This document shows, one piece after another, positions 27,871-39,741 of a stretch of 64,000 bases of DNA. The stretch covers positions 124,001-188,000 of the forward strand of contig NZ_JACHGB010000003.1 in assembly GCF_014202215.1 (NCBI RefSeq). Reading direction: 5' to 3'. The notes beneath the pieces are model-generated. The model searched no databases, was not told where the DNA came from, and saw only the letters and a program-made list of their open reading frames with translations. The first letter of the stretch is position 1; every line of letters starts with the position of its first letter. The translations under genes were made by a program, and so were the position numbers. Origin of the DNA: Quisquiliibacterium transsilvanicum (GTDB taxonomy: Bacteria > Pseudomonadota > Gammaproteobacteria > Burkholderiales > Burkholderiaceae_E).

Positions 27871-28793
27871 CACGGCCGACCGTGCTGCTGCTCGGCCCCA
27901 CTGCCTCGGGCAAGAGCGCGATCGCGATGGCGCTGGCCGGCACGATTCCGCTCGAGATCGTCAGCGTCGACTCGGCGCTGGTCTACCGCGGCATGGACAT
28001 CGGCACCGCAAAGCCCAGCGCCGAGGAGCGCAGCGCGGTTCCACACCATCTGATCGACCTGATCGAGCCGACCCGGAGTTACTCGGCAGCGCAGTTCGCG
28101 CAGGACGCCGGGCGGCTGATCGGCGAGATCCGCGGCCGCGGCCGGTTGCCGCTGCTCGCGGGCGGCACCATGCTCTACGCGAAGGCGCTCGTCGACGGCC
28201 TGCACGAGCTGCCTGCCGCGGACGCCACGCTGCGCGCCCGGCTCGACGTGGAGGCCGCGCGGCTCGGCTGGCCGGCGCTGCACGCCCGGCTCGCCCGGGT
28301 GGACCCGGCCTCGGCGGCGCGGATCGAGCCGATGGACGCACAGCGCATCCAGCGCGCGCTCGAGCTGTTCGAGCTCAGCGGCGAGCCGATGTCGGCCCTG
28401 CTGGCGCGCCAGACGCGCGCGGCTTCAGGCGAGCGCTTCCTGACGATCGCGCTCGAGCCCTCCGACCGCAGCGTGCTGCACGAGAGGATCGCGGCGCGCT
28501 TCCTGCGGATGCTCGACGAGGGCTTCCTCGACGAGGTGCGGCGGCTGCGCGCGCGCGGCGACCTGCATCCCGGCATGCCGTCGATGCGCTGCGTCGGCTA
28601 CCGCCAGGCCTGGGAGCACCTGGACGGACTCTGCGACCGCGACACGATGATCGCCCGGGCGGTCGCCGCGACCCGGCAGCTCGCCAAGCGCCAGCTCACC
28701 TGGCTGCGCAGCATGCCGCAACGGCAGGTGGTGGACTGCCTGGCGCCGGACGCGCTGCAGCGCGTGCGAGCGCTGCTTCAGTCGAACGAGTAA
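27867..28793 (+). CDS. miaA: tRNA dimethylallyltransferase MiaA
   Basis: Transfers dimethylallyl from DMAPP to A37 of tRNAs reading UNN codons. The 308-residue protein has the P-loop GPTASGKS at the N-terminus, [47 protein letters not shown] and the C-terminal [10 protein letters not shown] and [12 protein letters not shown]. The start is coupled to the ggt stop by ATGA. Its 3' end overlaps tail-to-tail with tamB by 16 bases. Confidence 0.95.
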   Translation: MTRPTVLLLGPTASGKSAIAMALAGTIPLEIVSVDSALVYRGMDIGTAKPSAEERSAVPHHLIDLIEPTRSYSAAQFAQDAGRLIGEIRGRGRLPLLAGGTMLYAKALVDGLHELPAADATLRARLDVEAARLGWPALHARLARVDPASAARIEPMDAQRIQRALELFELSGEPMSALLARQTRAASGERFLTIALEPSDRSVLHERIAARFLRMLDEGFLDEVRRLRARGDLHPGMPSMRCVGYRQAWEHLDGLCDRDTMIARAVAATRQLAKRQLTWLRSMPQRQVVDCLAPDALQRVRALLQSNE

Positions 28794-31700
28794 CGGTAGA
28801 GCAGATCGATCGCTGACTCGCTGCCGGTCTGCGCCCGCAGCGACAGCCGGCGGGTGATGTCGTACTGGATGCGCAGCAGGTTCCAGACGCCGTGCAGCCC
28901 CTGCTCGTAGGTCAGCAGCACGCGCGAGCTGAGCCGCTTGCCGAGCGCGAGCACGTTGCCCGATGCCCCCGCCGCCTGGGCGCTCGCGCCCGCCGCGCCG
29001 ACCTGCCCCGGGATCGGCGGCAGCGCGGACCCGTAGCCGCCGCCGCCGAAACTCGAAGGCAGCAGCCCCTGGCCGCCGGTGCTGCCGCTGCGGATGGTCA
29101 GCATGTCGAGCCCGAGCGCGTTGGCGAGCCCCCCTGCGAGCGCGCCGTCGTTGCTGCCGAACAGGGTTGCCGCCGCCGCCTGCAGCGCAGCCCCCTGCCC
29201 GCCGGAACGGGCGTCGTCCAGCGGCACGCCCAGGACCAGCCAGGACAGCTTCTCGGCATCCGGCACCTCGGGGCGCGAGGTCAGGCGGACCTGCGGCGAC
29301 AGCGCGGTGCCGGTCACCGCAACCCCCGCCTCGACCGCCTGCTCGCGGCGCAGCGCGATGATGTCCAGCTGGGGATTGTCGATCGGCCCGTTGAACACCA
29401 CCAGCCCGCGCGTGATCTGCAGCTCCTGCCCGTAGGCGCGGTATCGGCCCTCGCGGATGCGCACCGTACCGTAGGCGCGCGGCGCATCCGGCAGCGCGCC
29501 GCGCAGGTTCAGGCTGCCAGCCAGGCGCGCATCGATCCCGCTGCCGTGCACCCGCAGGTTGTCGCCGAGATCCAGCGTGACGTCCGAGGCGATGCGCAGG
29601 CTGCTGCTGCGGACCGCCGCGGCAGCCTGCGCATCCGCGGCACGGGCGCGGGCGCCCACGATCACCACGTCGTCCGGAAGGGTCGGCGCGTCGCCGCCGG
29701 CGACCTCGATCCGGCCTTCATCGGCGCGCAGCTGCCCCTTGATCTCGAAGGCCCCGGCCTTGCTCGAGGCCTCGCCGCGCCCGGACACCACCACCCGCTG
29801 CCCCGGCCCGATCAGCACCGCGAAGCGCTCGGCCAGCAGGTCGAAGCGGCCTTCGAGATCCGCGACCCGGACCTCGCCCTTGAGTTCCACCGACCCCGCG
29901 CCGGGCGCCGGTCCGGAATACAGCTTCATCGAATCGAGGCGGAAGCGCTCGCCGTCGAAGCGGCCGGCAAGCGTGCCGTCGCGCAGCCGCCAGCCCATCG
30001 CATGCTGCTGGAGCCGCAGGCCGCTGCCCTCGATGTCGCCGACCAGCCTGGGCTGCTTCAGCGTGCCGATCACGCGCCCGGCGAAGCGGATCCGTCCGTC
30101 GACCGCCCATGCCGGCCCGATCAGCCGGTTCGCGACGACCAGCGTCGGCAGCTCCAGCTGCAGCGGGCCGGACAGCGCGCCGTCCTTCACGGCGAGGTCC
30201 GCGCTGCCCGAGCCCGCGGCGCCCGGCGCGCCCGCCAGCCTTGCGGCCAGCGTGCCGGCGACGTCGTCGATCGAACTGCCCGCGACGTCGGCGCGCAGGG
30301 TCAGCGACAGCAGGTCAAGGGTCTCGCGGGCACCCTCGACGCCCTGGGTCAGCCCGAAAGTTTCCGCGATGCGCCCCAGCTGCGAAAGGCTCGCGTCGGC
30401 AACCAGTTCGACGCGGCCGGCGCGCCAGGCGGCGCGGGCGACCCGCACCGCACCGAACCCGCCCTCCAGCGCCGCCACGCCGACGCGCACCCCGATGCCG
30501 CCGGCCTCCTGGGCGATCTCGACCGGAACCGGTGCGACCAGGCGCGCAGGCACCGTGCCGCTGACCGTGAGCTCGCCCAGCTGGCCGCTCCAGCGGCCAT
30601 CCGCCGCCAGCCCGCCCGAGAACGCGGCAACCACCCCGGCGCGCTGTGCGTCGGCCGTGACGCGCAGCGCATGCCGGCGCACGCTGCCGTCCCCGTCGAC
30701 GCGCAGCGCGCGGATCGCGTTGCCGCCTGCCAGCAGATCGCGCGCATCGATTCGCAGCGTCACCGGGGCCTCCTCGTACGATGCCGCCCCGGCAGGCAGC
30801 TGCACACCCAGCGTCACGCCGCGGACGCTGGCCACGGTGCCAAGCACGAGCGCGTCTCCCCGGGCGTCCAGGCTTATCCCGGGTGCGGCCAGCCGCCCGG
30901 AGAGCTCTCCTTCGACCGACAGCGCCCCGGCCAGGCCGGTGCCGCCGAGCAGCGGGTCGAGCTCCGCCAGCGCCGGCGCACGCAGGCGCAACGACAGCCG
31001 GTCGCCGGGCGCGCCCAGCGCCCCGCTCGCCTCCAGGCGGGTGCGGCCGAACGCAGCGTCGAGGCGTGCCAGCGTCAGCCTGAGAGGATCGAGGGACGCC
31101 ATGCCAGGCCTGAATCCGTCGAGGCTGCCCTCCAGAGCGGCGCGCGCCGGCAGCCCGGCCAGCGTCCCGCGGGTGAGTTCCAGCCCGACCCGCAGCGCGG
31201 CGGCCTGCCCCACCGCATCCGGAACGGTGCCGCTGAGCGACCATCGACCATCGACCCTGCCGTCCAGGCGGGCCAGCCACGGCGGCACGTCGGCCGCCGC
31301 CTTGCTGCCGCCGACAGCGGCGAGCAGCGCCGGCAGCCGTGAAGGATCCAGCCGCTCGAAGCTGCCCTCGAGCTTGAGCGCGTACGGCGCCTTCAGCCCC
31401 GCGCTGCCCGACAGATCCACGACGGCGCCGCCGCCCGCCTTGCCGGCGGCGACGCGCGCGCGCTCCACCTCGAGCTGTTCGCCGGCCAGCCGGCCGCGCG
31501 CCTGCAGCGACATGCCGTCGCGCCGGGCGTCCGCGAGGTCGATTGTGAAGCGCTCGCCGTCGCTCCCGGCCCGGCCCGCCAGCGACGATGCCGGCAGCCC
31601 GGAAGACAGCGCTGCCAGATCCAGCCGAGAGACCTCCAGATCCATCGCCACCCAGGGCAGGGTCGCACCGGCCAGCGCCAGGCTGCGCGCCGGATCGACA

Positions 31701-32815
31701 CGTAAACCGCCGGCCACTCGTCCGCCGCCCGGCAATTCCAGGTCCAGCCCGGAAACGGCAAGGCCGCCGGCGGCGTCCCAGCGCAGGTCGGCGGCAAGCC
31801 GGCGCACCGGCAACGCCGCCTCGTCCAGGGGCCCGGCGATCGCGTTCTCCAACGCCACTCGCCCAGCGAAGCCGCCCAGCGCAGCCGCGTCCTTCGACGT
31901 CCCGTCCTTCGCCATGCCGCCGCGCGAAATTCCGGCCGGCTCCAGGTTCGCCTTCCCCGTGATCCGGGTGCGCCGACCCTCGGTCAGCCCGAGCGCCGCC
32001 AGGTCCAGGCCCTCGGCCTCCAGCACGGCCGCCAGCAGCGGCTGGGCCGCGAAGGGGCTCAGGGTGAGCCGAGCGCTTGCCGAACCCGCAGCCGAACCCG
32101 CAGCCGAACCCGCAGCCGCATCCGTCGGCGCGATCCTGGCGTCCACCTGCAGTTCCGACAGGTCGCCGTCCAGCTTTGCCACCACGGGCAGTTCGCCGTC
32201 GGGCCGCAGCAGCCCGACGGCCAGCTCCAGCGAAGTCTCGTAGGGCGGCGTGTCGCGCAGCGTGCCGGACAGGCGCGCATGGCCCCAGTCGCTGTCCGCC
32301 TCGAGCCGGGCGATCTCGTAGCGGCCGCGGACATAGCGGGCCTCGAGTTCGACCCCGCGCAGCTCGATCGGCGCCCCCTGCGCCGGCTCGACGCGCAGCG
32401 TGTCGATCCGGAACGCGCGCAACCGCAGCGACAGCGGCAGCGAGAGGCTCGTCGGCGGCGACGGGGGCTCGGTGGACGGGACCAGCCGCACGGTGACCGC
32501 AGCCGCGCTCAGCGCGGAGAGGTCGATCTCGCCACGCAGCAGCGACCACGGCTGCCAGCCCGCGCGAACATCGCGCAGCTCCAGCTCCAGCGCGGGCTCC
32601 TCGAGGCTTCCGCGCCAGCGCAGCACGCCGATCTCCAGGCGCCCGAGCAGGCTGCCACGCACCTCGTCGGCCTCGAGCCGGCCGCCGGTCGCCGCCACTG
32701 CTCGATCGAAGGCCCAGCGCAGGGCCTGGGGGCGCGACGCGGTCCAGGCGAGCGCCGCCAGCGCCAGCAGCAGCGCCGCCAGCAGCCAGAGTGCGATTTT
32801 CGGTGCGGAGCGCAT
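28778..32815 (-). CDS. tamB: Translocation and assembly module protein TamB
   Basis: A very large AsmA-like periplasmic protein of 1345 residues, anchored by one N-terminal membrane helix (residues 8-26). It bridges the inner membrane to TamA in the outer membrane and is implicated in lipid transport and autotransporter assembly. The body is long beta-strand-rich repeat sequence. The C-terminal DUF490/TamB domain includes [34 protein letters not shown] and [16 protein letters not shown], ending YRYSFD. It begins 1 base after the tamA stop codon. A 12-bp repeat lies at 32079-32114. Confidence 0.93.
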   Translation of the reverse strand: MRSAPKIALWLLAALLLALAALAWTASRPQALRWAFDRAVAATGGRLEADEVRGSLLGRLEIGVLRWRGSLEEPALELELRDVRAGWQPWSLLRGEIDLSALSAAAVTVRLVPSTEPPSPPTSLSLPLSLRLRAFRIDTLRVEPAQGAPIELRGVELEARYVRGRYEIARLEADSDWGHARLSGTLRDTPPYETSLELAVGLLRPDGELPVVAKLDGDLSELQVDARIAPTDAAAGSAAGSAAGSASARLTLSPFAAQPLLAAVLEAEGLDLAALGLTEGRRTRITGKANLEPAGISRGGMAKDGTSKDAAALGGFAGRVALENAIAGPLDEAALPVRRLAADLRWDAAGGLAVSGLDLELPGGGRVAGGLRVDPARSLALAGATLPWVAMDLEVSRLDLAALSSGLPASSLAGRAGSDGERFTIDLADARRDGMSLQARGRLAGEQLEVERARVAAGKAGGGAVVDLSGSAGLKAPYALKLEGSFERLDPSRLPALLAAVGGSKAAADVPPWLARLDGRVDGRWSLSGTVPDAVGQAAALRVGLELTRGTLAGLPARAALEGSLDGFRPGMASLDPLRLTLARLDAAFGRTRLEASGALGAPGDRLSLRLRAPALAELDPLLGGTGLAGALSVEGELSGRLAAPGISLDARGDALVLGTVASVRGVTLGVQLPAGAASYEEAPVTLRIDARDLLAGGNAIRALRVDGDGSVRRHALRVTADAQRAGVVAAFSGGLAADGRWSGQLGELTVSGTVPARLVAPVPVEIAQEAGGIGVRVGVAALEGGFGAVRVARAAWRAGRVELVADASLSQLGRIAETFGLTQGVEGARETLDLLSLTLRADVAGSSIDDVAGTLAARLAGAPGAAGSGSADLAVKDGALSGPLQLELPTLVVANRLIGPAWAVDGRIRFAGRVIGTLKQPRLVGDIEGSGLRLQQHAMGWRLRDGTLAGRFDGERFRLDSMKLYSGPAPGAGSVELKGEVRVADLEGRFDLLAERFAVLIGPGQRVVVSGRGEASSKAGAFEIKGQLRADEGRIEVAGGDAPTLPDDVVIVGARARAADAQAAAAVRSSSLRIASDVTLDLGDNLRVHGSGIDARLAGSLNLRGALPDAPRAYGTVRIREGRYRAYGQELQITRGLVVFNGPIDNPQLDIIALRREQAVEAGVAVTGTALSPQVRLTSRPEVPDAEKLSWLVLGVPLDDARSGGQGAALQAAAATLFGSNDGALAGGLANALGLDMLTIRSGSTGGQGLLPSSFGGGGYGSALPPIPGQVGAAGASAQAAGASGNVLALGKRLSSRVLLTYEQGLHGVWNLLRIQYDITRRLSLRAQTGSESAIDLLYRYSFD
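32079..32114 (-). repeat. 12-bp in-frame repeat, 3 units, in tamB
   Basis: Three perfect GCCGAACCCGCA units (plus-strand reading) encode the low-complexity run [13 protein letters not shown] in TamB near residue 240. Confidence 0.85.
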
Positions 32816-32816
32816 C

Positions 32817-34619
32817 TCAGAAGCTGTAGCCGACGGAGAAGTGGAAGCGCCAGCGCCGGTCGCGGTCGGCGTAGGCCGCGTCCAGGTTCACCGGACCGAT
32901 CGGCGAGCGCCAACGCAGCCCGACGCCCGTGCCGCGCACCGCCTTCCAGTCGGACCACCGGTCGGCGGCGTTGCCGACGTCGACGAAACCCGCGCCGTAC
33001 CAGTTGCCGGCGATCGGATGCTGGTACTCGAGACTGGCCAGCGCCAGCACCCGGCCGCCGACCACCGCCTCGCCCAGCGGCACGCCGAGGCCCTGGTAAC
33101 GATAGCCGCGGAGCGACTGGGCGCCGCCCGCGCGGAACAGGTTCTCGCTGGGGATACCCTCGCGGCCCTGCGAGAACACCATGCCGGCCTCGAGCAGCCC
33201 GACCAGCGCCCCGCCCTCGAGCGTGCTGCCCTCCGGCATCGGCCAGAAGCGCATCGCGCGGCCATAGGCCCGCACAAAGCTCGCGTCGGAGCCCAGCCCC
33301 TTTGCTGCGCCCGAGAGCTGGGCGCTCACGGTGAAGCCGCTGCGCGGATCGAGCTTCGAGTCCAGCCTGCGCAGCGCCCAGGCATAGCCCAGCGTGAGCG
33401 CCTGACTGCGCGCGGTCTCGGACGTCCGCCCCATGCCAGGATCCACCGAGCTGCGTTCCGTCTGGTACTGCAGCGACAGGAAATACTCGATGTCGTCGCG
33501 GCGGCCGCCCCGCCCGAAGTACAGCGTGTTCTTGTCGGTGAGCTGGCCCGACACCTCGAAGCGCTCGCTGCGCACCCCGGTCTGCCAGCGATGCGCGGTG
33601 GCGTCCCAGGGTGTGCGTCCGTCGACGAACACCCGGCGGCGCACCTGCTCCAGCAGCGCCCCGGATTCCATGATCCAGCCGCGCCCGAGGACGTTGCGGT
33701 GCTCGTAGCCGAGCAGCCCGCGCGCGCCCTGGTCGGTGCTGTAGCCGACGCCGGTGGTGACGCGCTGCGCCGGACGCTCGCGCAACTCCGCCACGATCGG
33801 CACCGTCTTCAGCCCGGGGTCGGCCTCCACCGCGGCCAAGTCGGGCAGCACGCTGACCCCGCTGAAGTAGCCGTCGGAGCGCAGCCGCTCCTGGTACAGC
33901 AGCAGCCGGTCGAAGGAATAGGGATCGCCCTCGCGCCAGGGGCGCAGGTCCTCGACGATCGATCGCGGATAGCGCTCGAGACCGCGCACCGAGAGGCCGC
34001 CGAAGCCCAGCCGCGCACCGCTGTCGACGCTCACCCGCAGCTGGGCCGCGGTGGTCTCCGGGTTGACCTCGGCAAGGCTGTCGGCGATGCGCGCCCTCAG
34101 GTAGCCACGCTGCTGGAGCTGCTCGAGCAACTGCCGCTTGCCCAGCTGCCACTCGCCGACCCGGAAGAAGCTGCCCTCGCCCAGCGGCCAGGCCTCGTCG
34201 AGGAGTTCGGCGACGGGCGCCCCGGCCGCCTCGCCCTCGACCGCGAGCGTCATCCTGGACACCGTGGTGCGCGCACCGGCGTCGAGCTCGATGCGCACCT
34301 CGGGAAGTCCGTCGGGACCGTCGATCCGGGTGACCGTCGCCCGCGCGGAGAAGAACCCCGCCGCTCGTGCGATCGCCTCGACCTCCTCGCGCGCGCGCTC
34401 GACGAACAGCGCCATCTGGTCGGGCTCGAACTGGGGGTCGGTCCGCCAGCGGCCGAGCAGCGTCTGGCTGCGGATCGCGTCGACCAGCTCCGCGGGAGCG
34501 TCGATGGCGATCCGGTAGTTCTCGCGCTGGGCCTGCGCCGCCGCCGGCATCGCGCAGGCCAGCAGCAGGGCCGCGGCAATCGTCGCGAAACGCCGGTGAC
34601 GGATGCCGCGCCGGCTCAT
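32817..34619 (-). CDS. tamA: Translocation and assembly module outer membrane protein TamA
   Basis: A 600-residue Omp85-family protein. A signal peptide (AALLLACAMPAAAQA, cleavage near residue 30) is followed by three POTRA-like domains to about residue 270 and then a 16-strand barrel. Barrel motifs include FRAGGAQSLRGYRYQGLG near residue 500 (the VRGY/F loop motif), the conserved GFVDVGNAAD, and a terminal FHFSVGYSF with the expected final phenylalanine. The tamB gene follows after 1 base and purM precedes by 14 bases, so all three are probably co-transcribed. Confidence 0.94.
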   Translation of the reverse strand: MSRRGIRHRRFATIAAALLLACAMPAAAQAQRENYRIAIDAPAELVDAIRSQTLLGRWRTDPQFEPDQMALFVERAREEVEAIARAAGFFSARATVTRIDGPDGLPEVRIELDAGARTTVSRMTLAVEGEAAGAPVAELLDEAWPLGEGSFFRVGEWQLGKRQLLEQLQQRGYLRARIADSLAEVNPETTAAQLRVSVDSGARLGFGGLSVRGLERYPRSIVEDLRPWREGDPYSFDRLLLYQERLRSDGYFSGVSVLPDLAAVEADPGLKTVPIVAELRERPAQRVTTGVGYSTDQGARGLLGYEHRNVLGRGWIMESGALLEQVRRRVFVDGRTPWDATAHRWQTGVRSERFEVSGQLTDKNTLYFGRGGRRDDIEYFLSLQYQTERSSVDPGMGRTSETARSQALTLGYAWALRRLDSKLDPRSGFTVSAQLSGAAKGLGSDASFVRAYGRAMRFWPMPEGSTLEGGALVGLLEAGMVFSQGREGIPSENLFRAGGAQSLRGYRYQGLGVPLGEAVVGGRVLALASLEYQHPIAGNWYGAGFVDVGNAADRWSDWKAVRGTGVGLRWRSPIGPVNLDAAYADRDRRWRFHFSVGYSF

Positions 34620-34633
34620 CGCAACGCGCCCAG

Positions 34634-35680
<1,047 letters not shown>

Positions 35681-35849
35681 GGGATACTCGCTGCGCCCCG
35701 CGCCCGCCGAAGGCGGACGTCGCAGGCCGATAGAATGATTCCGAATTGTAGTCGCTGGGAGGCCGGCGCCCCCGCTCCGGGCCCGCCCGACAGCGACCGC
35801 CCCGTCCGCCCCGCCCGACAGACACCCTGCGCCCGCCCTTGCCGTTCCG

Positions 35850-36917
35850 ATGAATCTCACCCCTGCGCAACGCCAGGCCCTGCTCTGGGCCTCGGTCGCC
35901 GCCCTGCTGGTCTGGGCGCTGGCCGCGCTCGGGCCCGTGCTCACCCCGTTCGTGGCGGCGGCGGTGCTGTCCTATGCGCTGGAGCCCGGCGTACGCTGGC
36001 TCGCGGCGCACCGGGTGCCGCGGGTGCTCGCGGTGCTGGCGGTGATGCTGGTCGCGCTGGTGGCGATCGTGGCCATCCTGCTGATCCTGCTGCCGATCGT
36101 GCAGAACGAGATTGCGCAGGTCCGCGTGCGCTTCCCCGCGCTGGTCGACGCGATCACCCAGCAGCTGCTGCCCTGGCTCAATCGCACCTTCCGGCTGGAG
36201 CTGCGCCTGGACGCGAGCGCGATCCGGAACTGGGTCGCACAGCACCTGGCCGACAGCGGCCAGGACTTCGCCGCAATGCTGTTCGACTACGTCCGCTCCG
36301 GCTGGTCGGCGGCGATCCAGGTGATCGGCCTGGTGTTCCTGGTGCCGGTGGTGATGTTCTTCCTGCTGCTCGACTGGCCGGCGTTCACCGGGCGCGCGGC
36401 GGAACTGGTTCCTCCGCGCTGGCGCGCCAGCGCCTTCGATCTGCTCGACGAAATCGATGCGCTGCTGGGCCAGTACCTGCGCGGCCAGATGATGGTGATG
36501 ATCGCCCTGTCCGCCTACTACTCGGTCGGGCTGCTGCTCGCCGGCTACGATCTGTGGCTGCCGATCGGCGTGCTCACCGGACTGCTGGTGGTGGTGCCCT
36601 ACCTGGGCTTCGCACTCGGCGCGGTGTTCGCGCTGATCTCCGGCATGCTGCAACTGGGCGCGCTGCACGGCCTGGTGGCCACCCTGATCGTCTATGGCAT
36701 CGGCCAGTGGGTAGAGAGCTTCGTGCTGACGCCGCGCCTGGTCGGCGAGCGCATCGGCCTGCACCCGGTGGCCGTGATTCTCGCGCTGCTGGCCTTCGGC
36801 GCGCTGTTCGGCTTCGTCGGCGTGCTGATCGCGCTGCCCCTGTCGGCGGTGGTGGCCGTCGGCCTCAAGCGGCTGCGCCGTGCCTGGCTCGGCAGCGATT
36901 TCTATCGGAACGGATGA
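35850..36917 (+). CDS. AI-2E family transporter (PerM-like permease)
   Basis: A 355-residue polytopic inner-membrane protein of the AI-2E exporter family. An N-terminal helical pair ([27 protein letters not shown] region, residues 16-44), a cytoplasmic central part, and C-terminal helices contain [10 protein letters not shown], the [17 protein letters not shown] segment and a conserved GPIGVLTG-like [17 protein letters not shown]. Substrate unknown. Its stop overlaps the hda start by ATGA. The order purM / permease / hda is typical of beta- and gammaproteobacteria. Confidence 0.9.
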   Translation: MNLTPAQRQALLWASVAALLVWALAALGPVLTPFVAAAVLSYALEPGVRWLAAHRVPRVLAVLAVMLVALVAIVAILLILLPIVQNEIAQVRVRFPALVDAITQQLLPWLNRTFRLELRLDASAIRNWVAQHLADSGQDFAAMLFDYVRSGWSAAIQVIGLVFLVPVVMFFLLLDWPAFTGRAAELVPPRWRASAFDLLDEIDALLGQYLRGQMMVMIALSAYYSVGLLLAGYDLWLPIGVLTGLLVVVPYLGFALGAVFALISGMLQLGALHGLVATLIVYGIGQWVESFVLTPRLVGERIGLHPVAVILALLAFGALFGFVGVLIALPLSAVVAVGLKRLRRAWLGSDFYRNG

Positions 36918-37615
36918 GCCAGCTCGCCCTCGACCTGCTCGCGGTCGCCCCCCCCACCCTCGACAACTTCGTCGCAGGCAGCAACGGCGAGTGCCTCGCC
37001 TGCCTGCGCGCGCTCGCCGAAGGCGGCCGCGCCCAGCGCCTGGTCTATCTCTGGGGCCTGCCGGGCAGCGGCCGCAGCCACCTGCTGCGCGCCCTGGCCG
37101 GCAAGGGCGGCCGCCTGCTCGGCCCGCTCTCGCCGCTCGGCGACTTCGCCTTCTCCGACGACTGCCCGCTCTACCTGGCCGACGATGCCCACCGGCTGGA
37201 CGAGAGGCGACAGAAGGCGCTGTTCCACCTGATCAACCAGGTGCGCGCCGCGCCCTCGGCCGCCCTGGTCGCGAGCGGCGACGCCCCGCCGCTGGGGCTG
37301 CCGCTGCGCGACGACCTGCGCACCCGGCTGGGCTGGGGGCTGGTGTTCGAACTGCACCTGCTCTCCGACGAGGAAAAGGCGGCGGCGCTGCGCACTGTGG
37401 CCGCCGAGCGCGGCGTCACCGTGTCCGCGGACGTCGTGCCCTGGCTGCTGACCCACACCTCGCGCGACATCCGGGTGCTCGCCGAACTCTTTCACGCGCT
37501 CGACCGGCATGCGCTTGCCCGCAAGCGTCCGATCACCCTGCCTCTGCTGCGCGACTGGCTGCAGACCGACGAAGGCCGCGGCTTCGGACGCCGACCCGCC
37601 AGCGGCCAGGACTGA
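36914..37615 (+). CDS. hda: DnaA regulatory inactivator Hda (DnaA-homologous AAA+ protein)
   Basis: A 233-residue DnaA-like protein promoting ATP hydrolysis by DnaA after initiation. It begins MSQLALDLL, where QLALDL resembles the clamp-binding motif that ties Hda to DnaN. The AAA+ core shows VYLWGLPGSGRSHLLRAL, a Walker A variant with SGRS in place of GKT/S, the Walker B YLADDAHRLD, and DDLRTRLGWGLVFEL. The DnaA DNA-binding domain is absent, as expected. Start set at the ATGA overlap. Confidence 0.88.
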   Translation: MSQLALDLLAVAPPTLDNFVAGSNGECLACLRALAEGGRAQRLVYLWGLPGSGRSHLLRALAGKGGRLLGPLSPLGDFAFSDDCPLYLADDAHRLDERRQKALFHLINQVRAAPSAALVASGDAPPLGLPLRDDLRTRLGWGLVFELHLLSDEEKAAALRTVAAERGVTVSADVVPWLLTHTSRDIRVLAELFHALDRHALARKRPITLPLLRDWLQTDEGRGFGRRPASGQD

Positions 37616-37633
37616 TAAAATCCCCGAGAAATC

Positions 37634-38299
37634 ATGCGCTTGGCACTCTTCGACCTCGACAACACGCTGCTGCCCCTCGACAGCGACTATGAATGGGGCA
37701 GTTTTCTCGAGCGCATCGGCGCAGTGGATGCAGCTTCCCACCGGCTCGAGAATGACCGCTTCTACCGGGAATACGTTGCCGGCACCATGGACATCCGGGA
37801 GTTCTTGGAGTTCCAGCTCGCGCCGCTGGCAGCCAATTCCTGCGAGCGCCTCACCTCCTGGCACCGGCAGTTCATGGACGAGGTCATCCTGCCGGCAATC
37901 CGCCCGCAGGCCCGCGCCCTGATCGCCAGCCACGCTGATCGCGGCGACCTCTGCGCGATCATCACCGCCACCAACGAGTTCGTCACGGGCCCGATCGCCC
38001 GCGAACTCGGCATCGAGCATCTGATCGCCACCCGGGTCGAATGCCAGGACGGCCGCTACACCGGCCGCTACGTCGGCACCCCCACCTACCGCGAAGGCAA
38101 GGTCGCCCGTCTCGACGACTGGCTGCACGCGATGGGCCATGACTGGGAGAGCTTCCAGCGCTCCTGGTTCTACAGCGACTCCGCCAACGACATCCCGCTG
38201 CTATCGCGCGTCTCCGACCCGGTCGCCACCAATCCGGACCCCCGGCTCGAGGCCCATGCCCGCGCCCAGGGCTGGTCCGTCCTACGATTGTTCGAATGA
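37634..38299 (+). CDS. HAD-IB family phosphatase (SerB-like)
   Basis: A 221-residue haloacid dehalogenase hydrolase with motif I FDLDNTLLPLDSD at the N-terminus, motif II IITATNEFV near residue 115, and motif III/IV YSDSANDIPLL near residue 180. Relatives in this exact position next to hda and pcnB are annotated as HAD-IB phosphatases, with phosphoserine or histidinol phosphate as suggested substrates; the true substrate is unknown. Its stop overlaps pcnB as ATGA. A TAAAAT hexamer lies 12 bases before the ATG. Confidence 0.9.
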   Translation: MRLALFDLDNTLLPLDSDYEWGSFLERIGAVDAASHRLENDRFYREYVAGTMDIREFLEFQLAPLAANSCERLTSWHRQFMDEVILPAIRPQARALIASHADRGDLCAIITATNEFVTGPIARELGIEHLIATRVECQDGRYTGRYVGTPTYREGKVARLDDWLHAMGHDWESFQRSWFYSDSANDIPLLSRVSDPVATNPDPRLEAHARAQGWSVLRLFE

Positions 38300-39726
38300 T
38301 CCGAAAATTCATCGACCGCCTGCTGGGGCGAAAATCCCCGGCGAGCACATCCGCCGCCGGCGTCGCCCCCGCGCCGGACCCGGTTTCCCGGCAGATGGCC
38401 AGCTACTCCGGCTCCGAGCAGGGCGTCCATCTGGCCGACGTCCCATCCTCCGCGATCCGCACCTGCGAAACGCTGCAGAAGGCGGGCTACAAGGCCTTCA
38501 TCGTCGGCGGCGGCGTGCGCGACCTGCTGCTCGGGCTCAAGCCCAAGGACTTCGACGTGGCCACCGACGCCACGCCCGAGGAGGTGACCAGGCTGTTCCG
38601 CCGCTCCCGGCTGATCGGCCGCCGCTTCCAGATCGTCCACGTGATGCACGGCCGCGAAACCATCGAGGTCTCCACCTTCCGGGCGCTGCGCAACGACGCC
38701 GACACCGACGAGCACGGCCGGGTGCTGCGCGACAACGTCTGGGGCACGCAGGCCGAGGATGCCGCGCGCCGCGACTTCACCATCAACGCCCTCTACTACG
38801 ACCCCGTCGCCGACCTGATCCTCGACTGGCACGATGGCGTCAAGGACATCCACCGGCGGGTGATCCGGATGATCGGCGACCCGGCGACCCGCTACCGCGA
38901 GGACCCGATCCGCATGCTGCGCACCGCGCGCTTTGCGGCCAAGACCGGCTTCGCGGTCGAGGAGGCCACCCGCGCGCCGATCCGCGAGCTTGCCCCGCTG
39001 ATCCACAACATCCCGGCCGCACGCCTGTTCGACGAAATGCTCAAGCTGCTGCAGTCGGGGCACTCGCTGGAGAGCCTGCAGCAGCTGCGCAACGAGGGCC
39101 TGCACCACGGCCTGCTGCCGCTGCTCGACGTGATCCTCGAGCAGCCCGACGGCGAGCGCTTCATCCACGTGGCGCTGACCCGCACCGACGAGCGGGTGCT
39201 CGAGGGCAAGTCGGTGTCGCCCGGCTTCCTGTTCGCGACGCTGCTGTGGCAGCAGGTCCGAGTCCGGTGGAACGAGCGCGTATCCCGCGGGGAACCGTCG
39301 ATCCCGGCGCTGCACGCGGCGATCGACACCGTGGTCGACGAGCAGAGCGAGAAGCTCGCGATCCAGAAGCGCATCATCGCCGACATGCGCGAGATCTGGG
39401 CGCTGCAGCCGCGCTTCGGCCGGCGCACCGGCGCCGCCCCCTTCCGGCTGCTCGAGCACCTGCGCTTTCGCGCCGGCTACGACTTCATGATCCTGCGCTG
39501 CGACGCGGGCGAGGCTGCGGCCGAGCTCGGCGCATGGTGGACCCGCTTCATCGACGCCGACGGCCCGACCCGGCAGCAGCTCCTGGAGCAGGCGCCGTCG
39601 GCCGGCCCCGCGCGCAAGCGCCGCCGGGGCCCCGCGCGGCAGACGCCCGGGGACGGCGGCAGCGGCTCCAGCGCACGCGGGCCCGACGCCGGCGCCCCGG
39701 CGCGCCCCCCGTCCGACGCCGCCTGA
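38296..39726 (+). CDS. pcnB: Poly(A) polymerase PcnB
   Basis: Class II nucleotidyltransferase that adds poly(A) tails to RNA and promotes decay. The 476-residue protein has FIVGGGVRDLLLGLKPKDFD with the catalytic aspartates, RLIGRRFQIVHV, RRDFTINALYYDP, and the FAAKTGF region with basic REDPIRMLRTARF. The N-terminal basic segment and a long Arg/Pro-rich C-terminal tail (RKRRRGPARQ) distinguish PcnB from CCA-adding enzymes. The start ATG overlaps the HAD stop; folK follows after 15 bases. Confidence 0.93.
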   Translation: MIRKFIDRLLGRKSPASTSAAGVAPAPDPVSRQMASYSGSEQGVHLADVPSSAIRTCETLQKAGYKAFIVGGGVRDLLLGLKPKDFDVATDATPEEVTRLFRRSRLIGRRFQIVHVMHGRETIEVSTFRALRNDADTDEHGRVLRDNVWGTQAEDAARRDFTINALYYDPVADLILDWHDGVKDIHRRVIRMIGDPATRYREDPIRMLRTARFAAKTGFAVEEATRAPIRELAPLIHNIPAARLFDEMLKLLQSGHSLESLQQLRNEGLHHGLLPLLDVILEQPDGERFIHVALTRTDERVLEGKSVSPGFLFATLLWQQVRVRWNERVSRGEPSIPALHAAIDTVVDEQSEKLAIQKRIIADMREIWALQPRFGRRTGAAPFRLLEHLRFRAGYDFMILRCDAGEAAAELGAWWTRFIDADGPTRQQLLEQAPSAGPARKRRRGPARQTPGDGGSGSSARGPDAGAPARPPSDAA

Positions 39727-39741
39727 TCCTGCGGCGCACCC

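Noticed and set aside
29559-32243. Long Ser/Pro/Ala-rich plus-strand frame opposite tamB
   Set aside because: Low-complexity antisense reading. The tamB frame has the proper TamB C-terminal domain and coupling to tamA.
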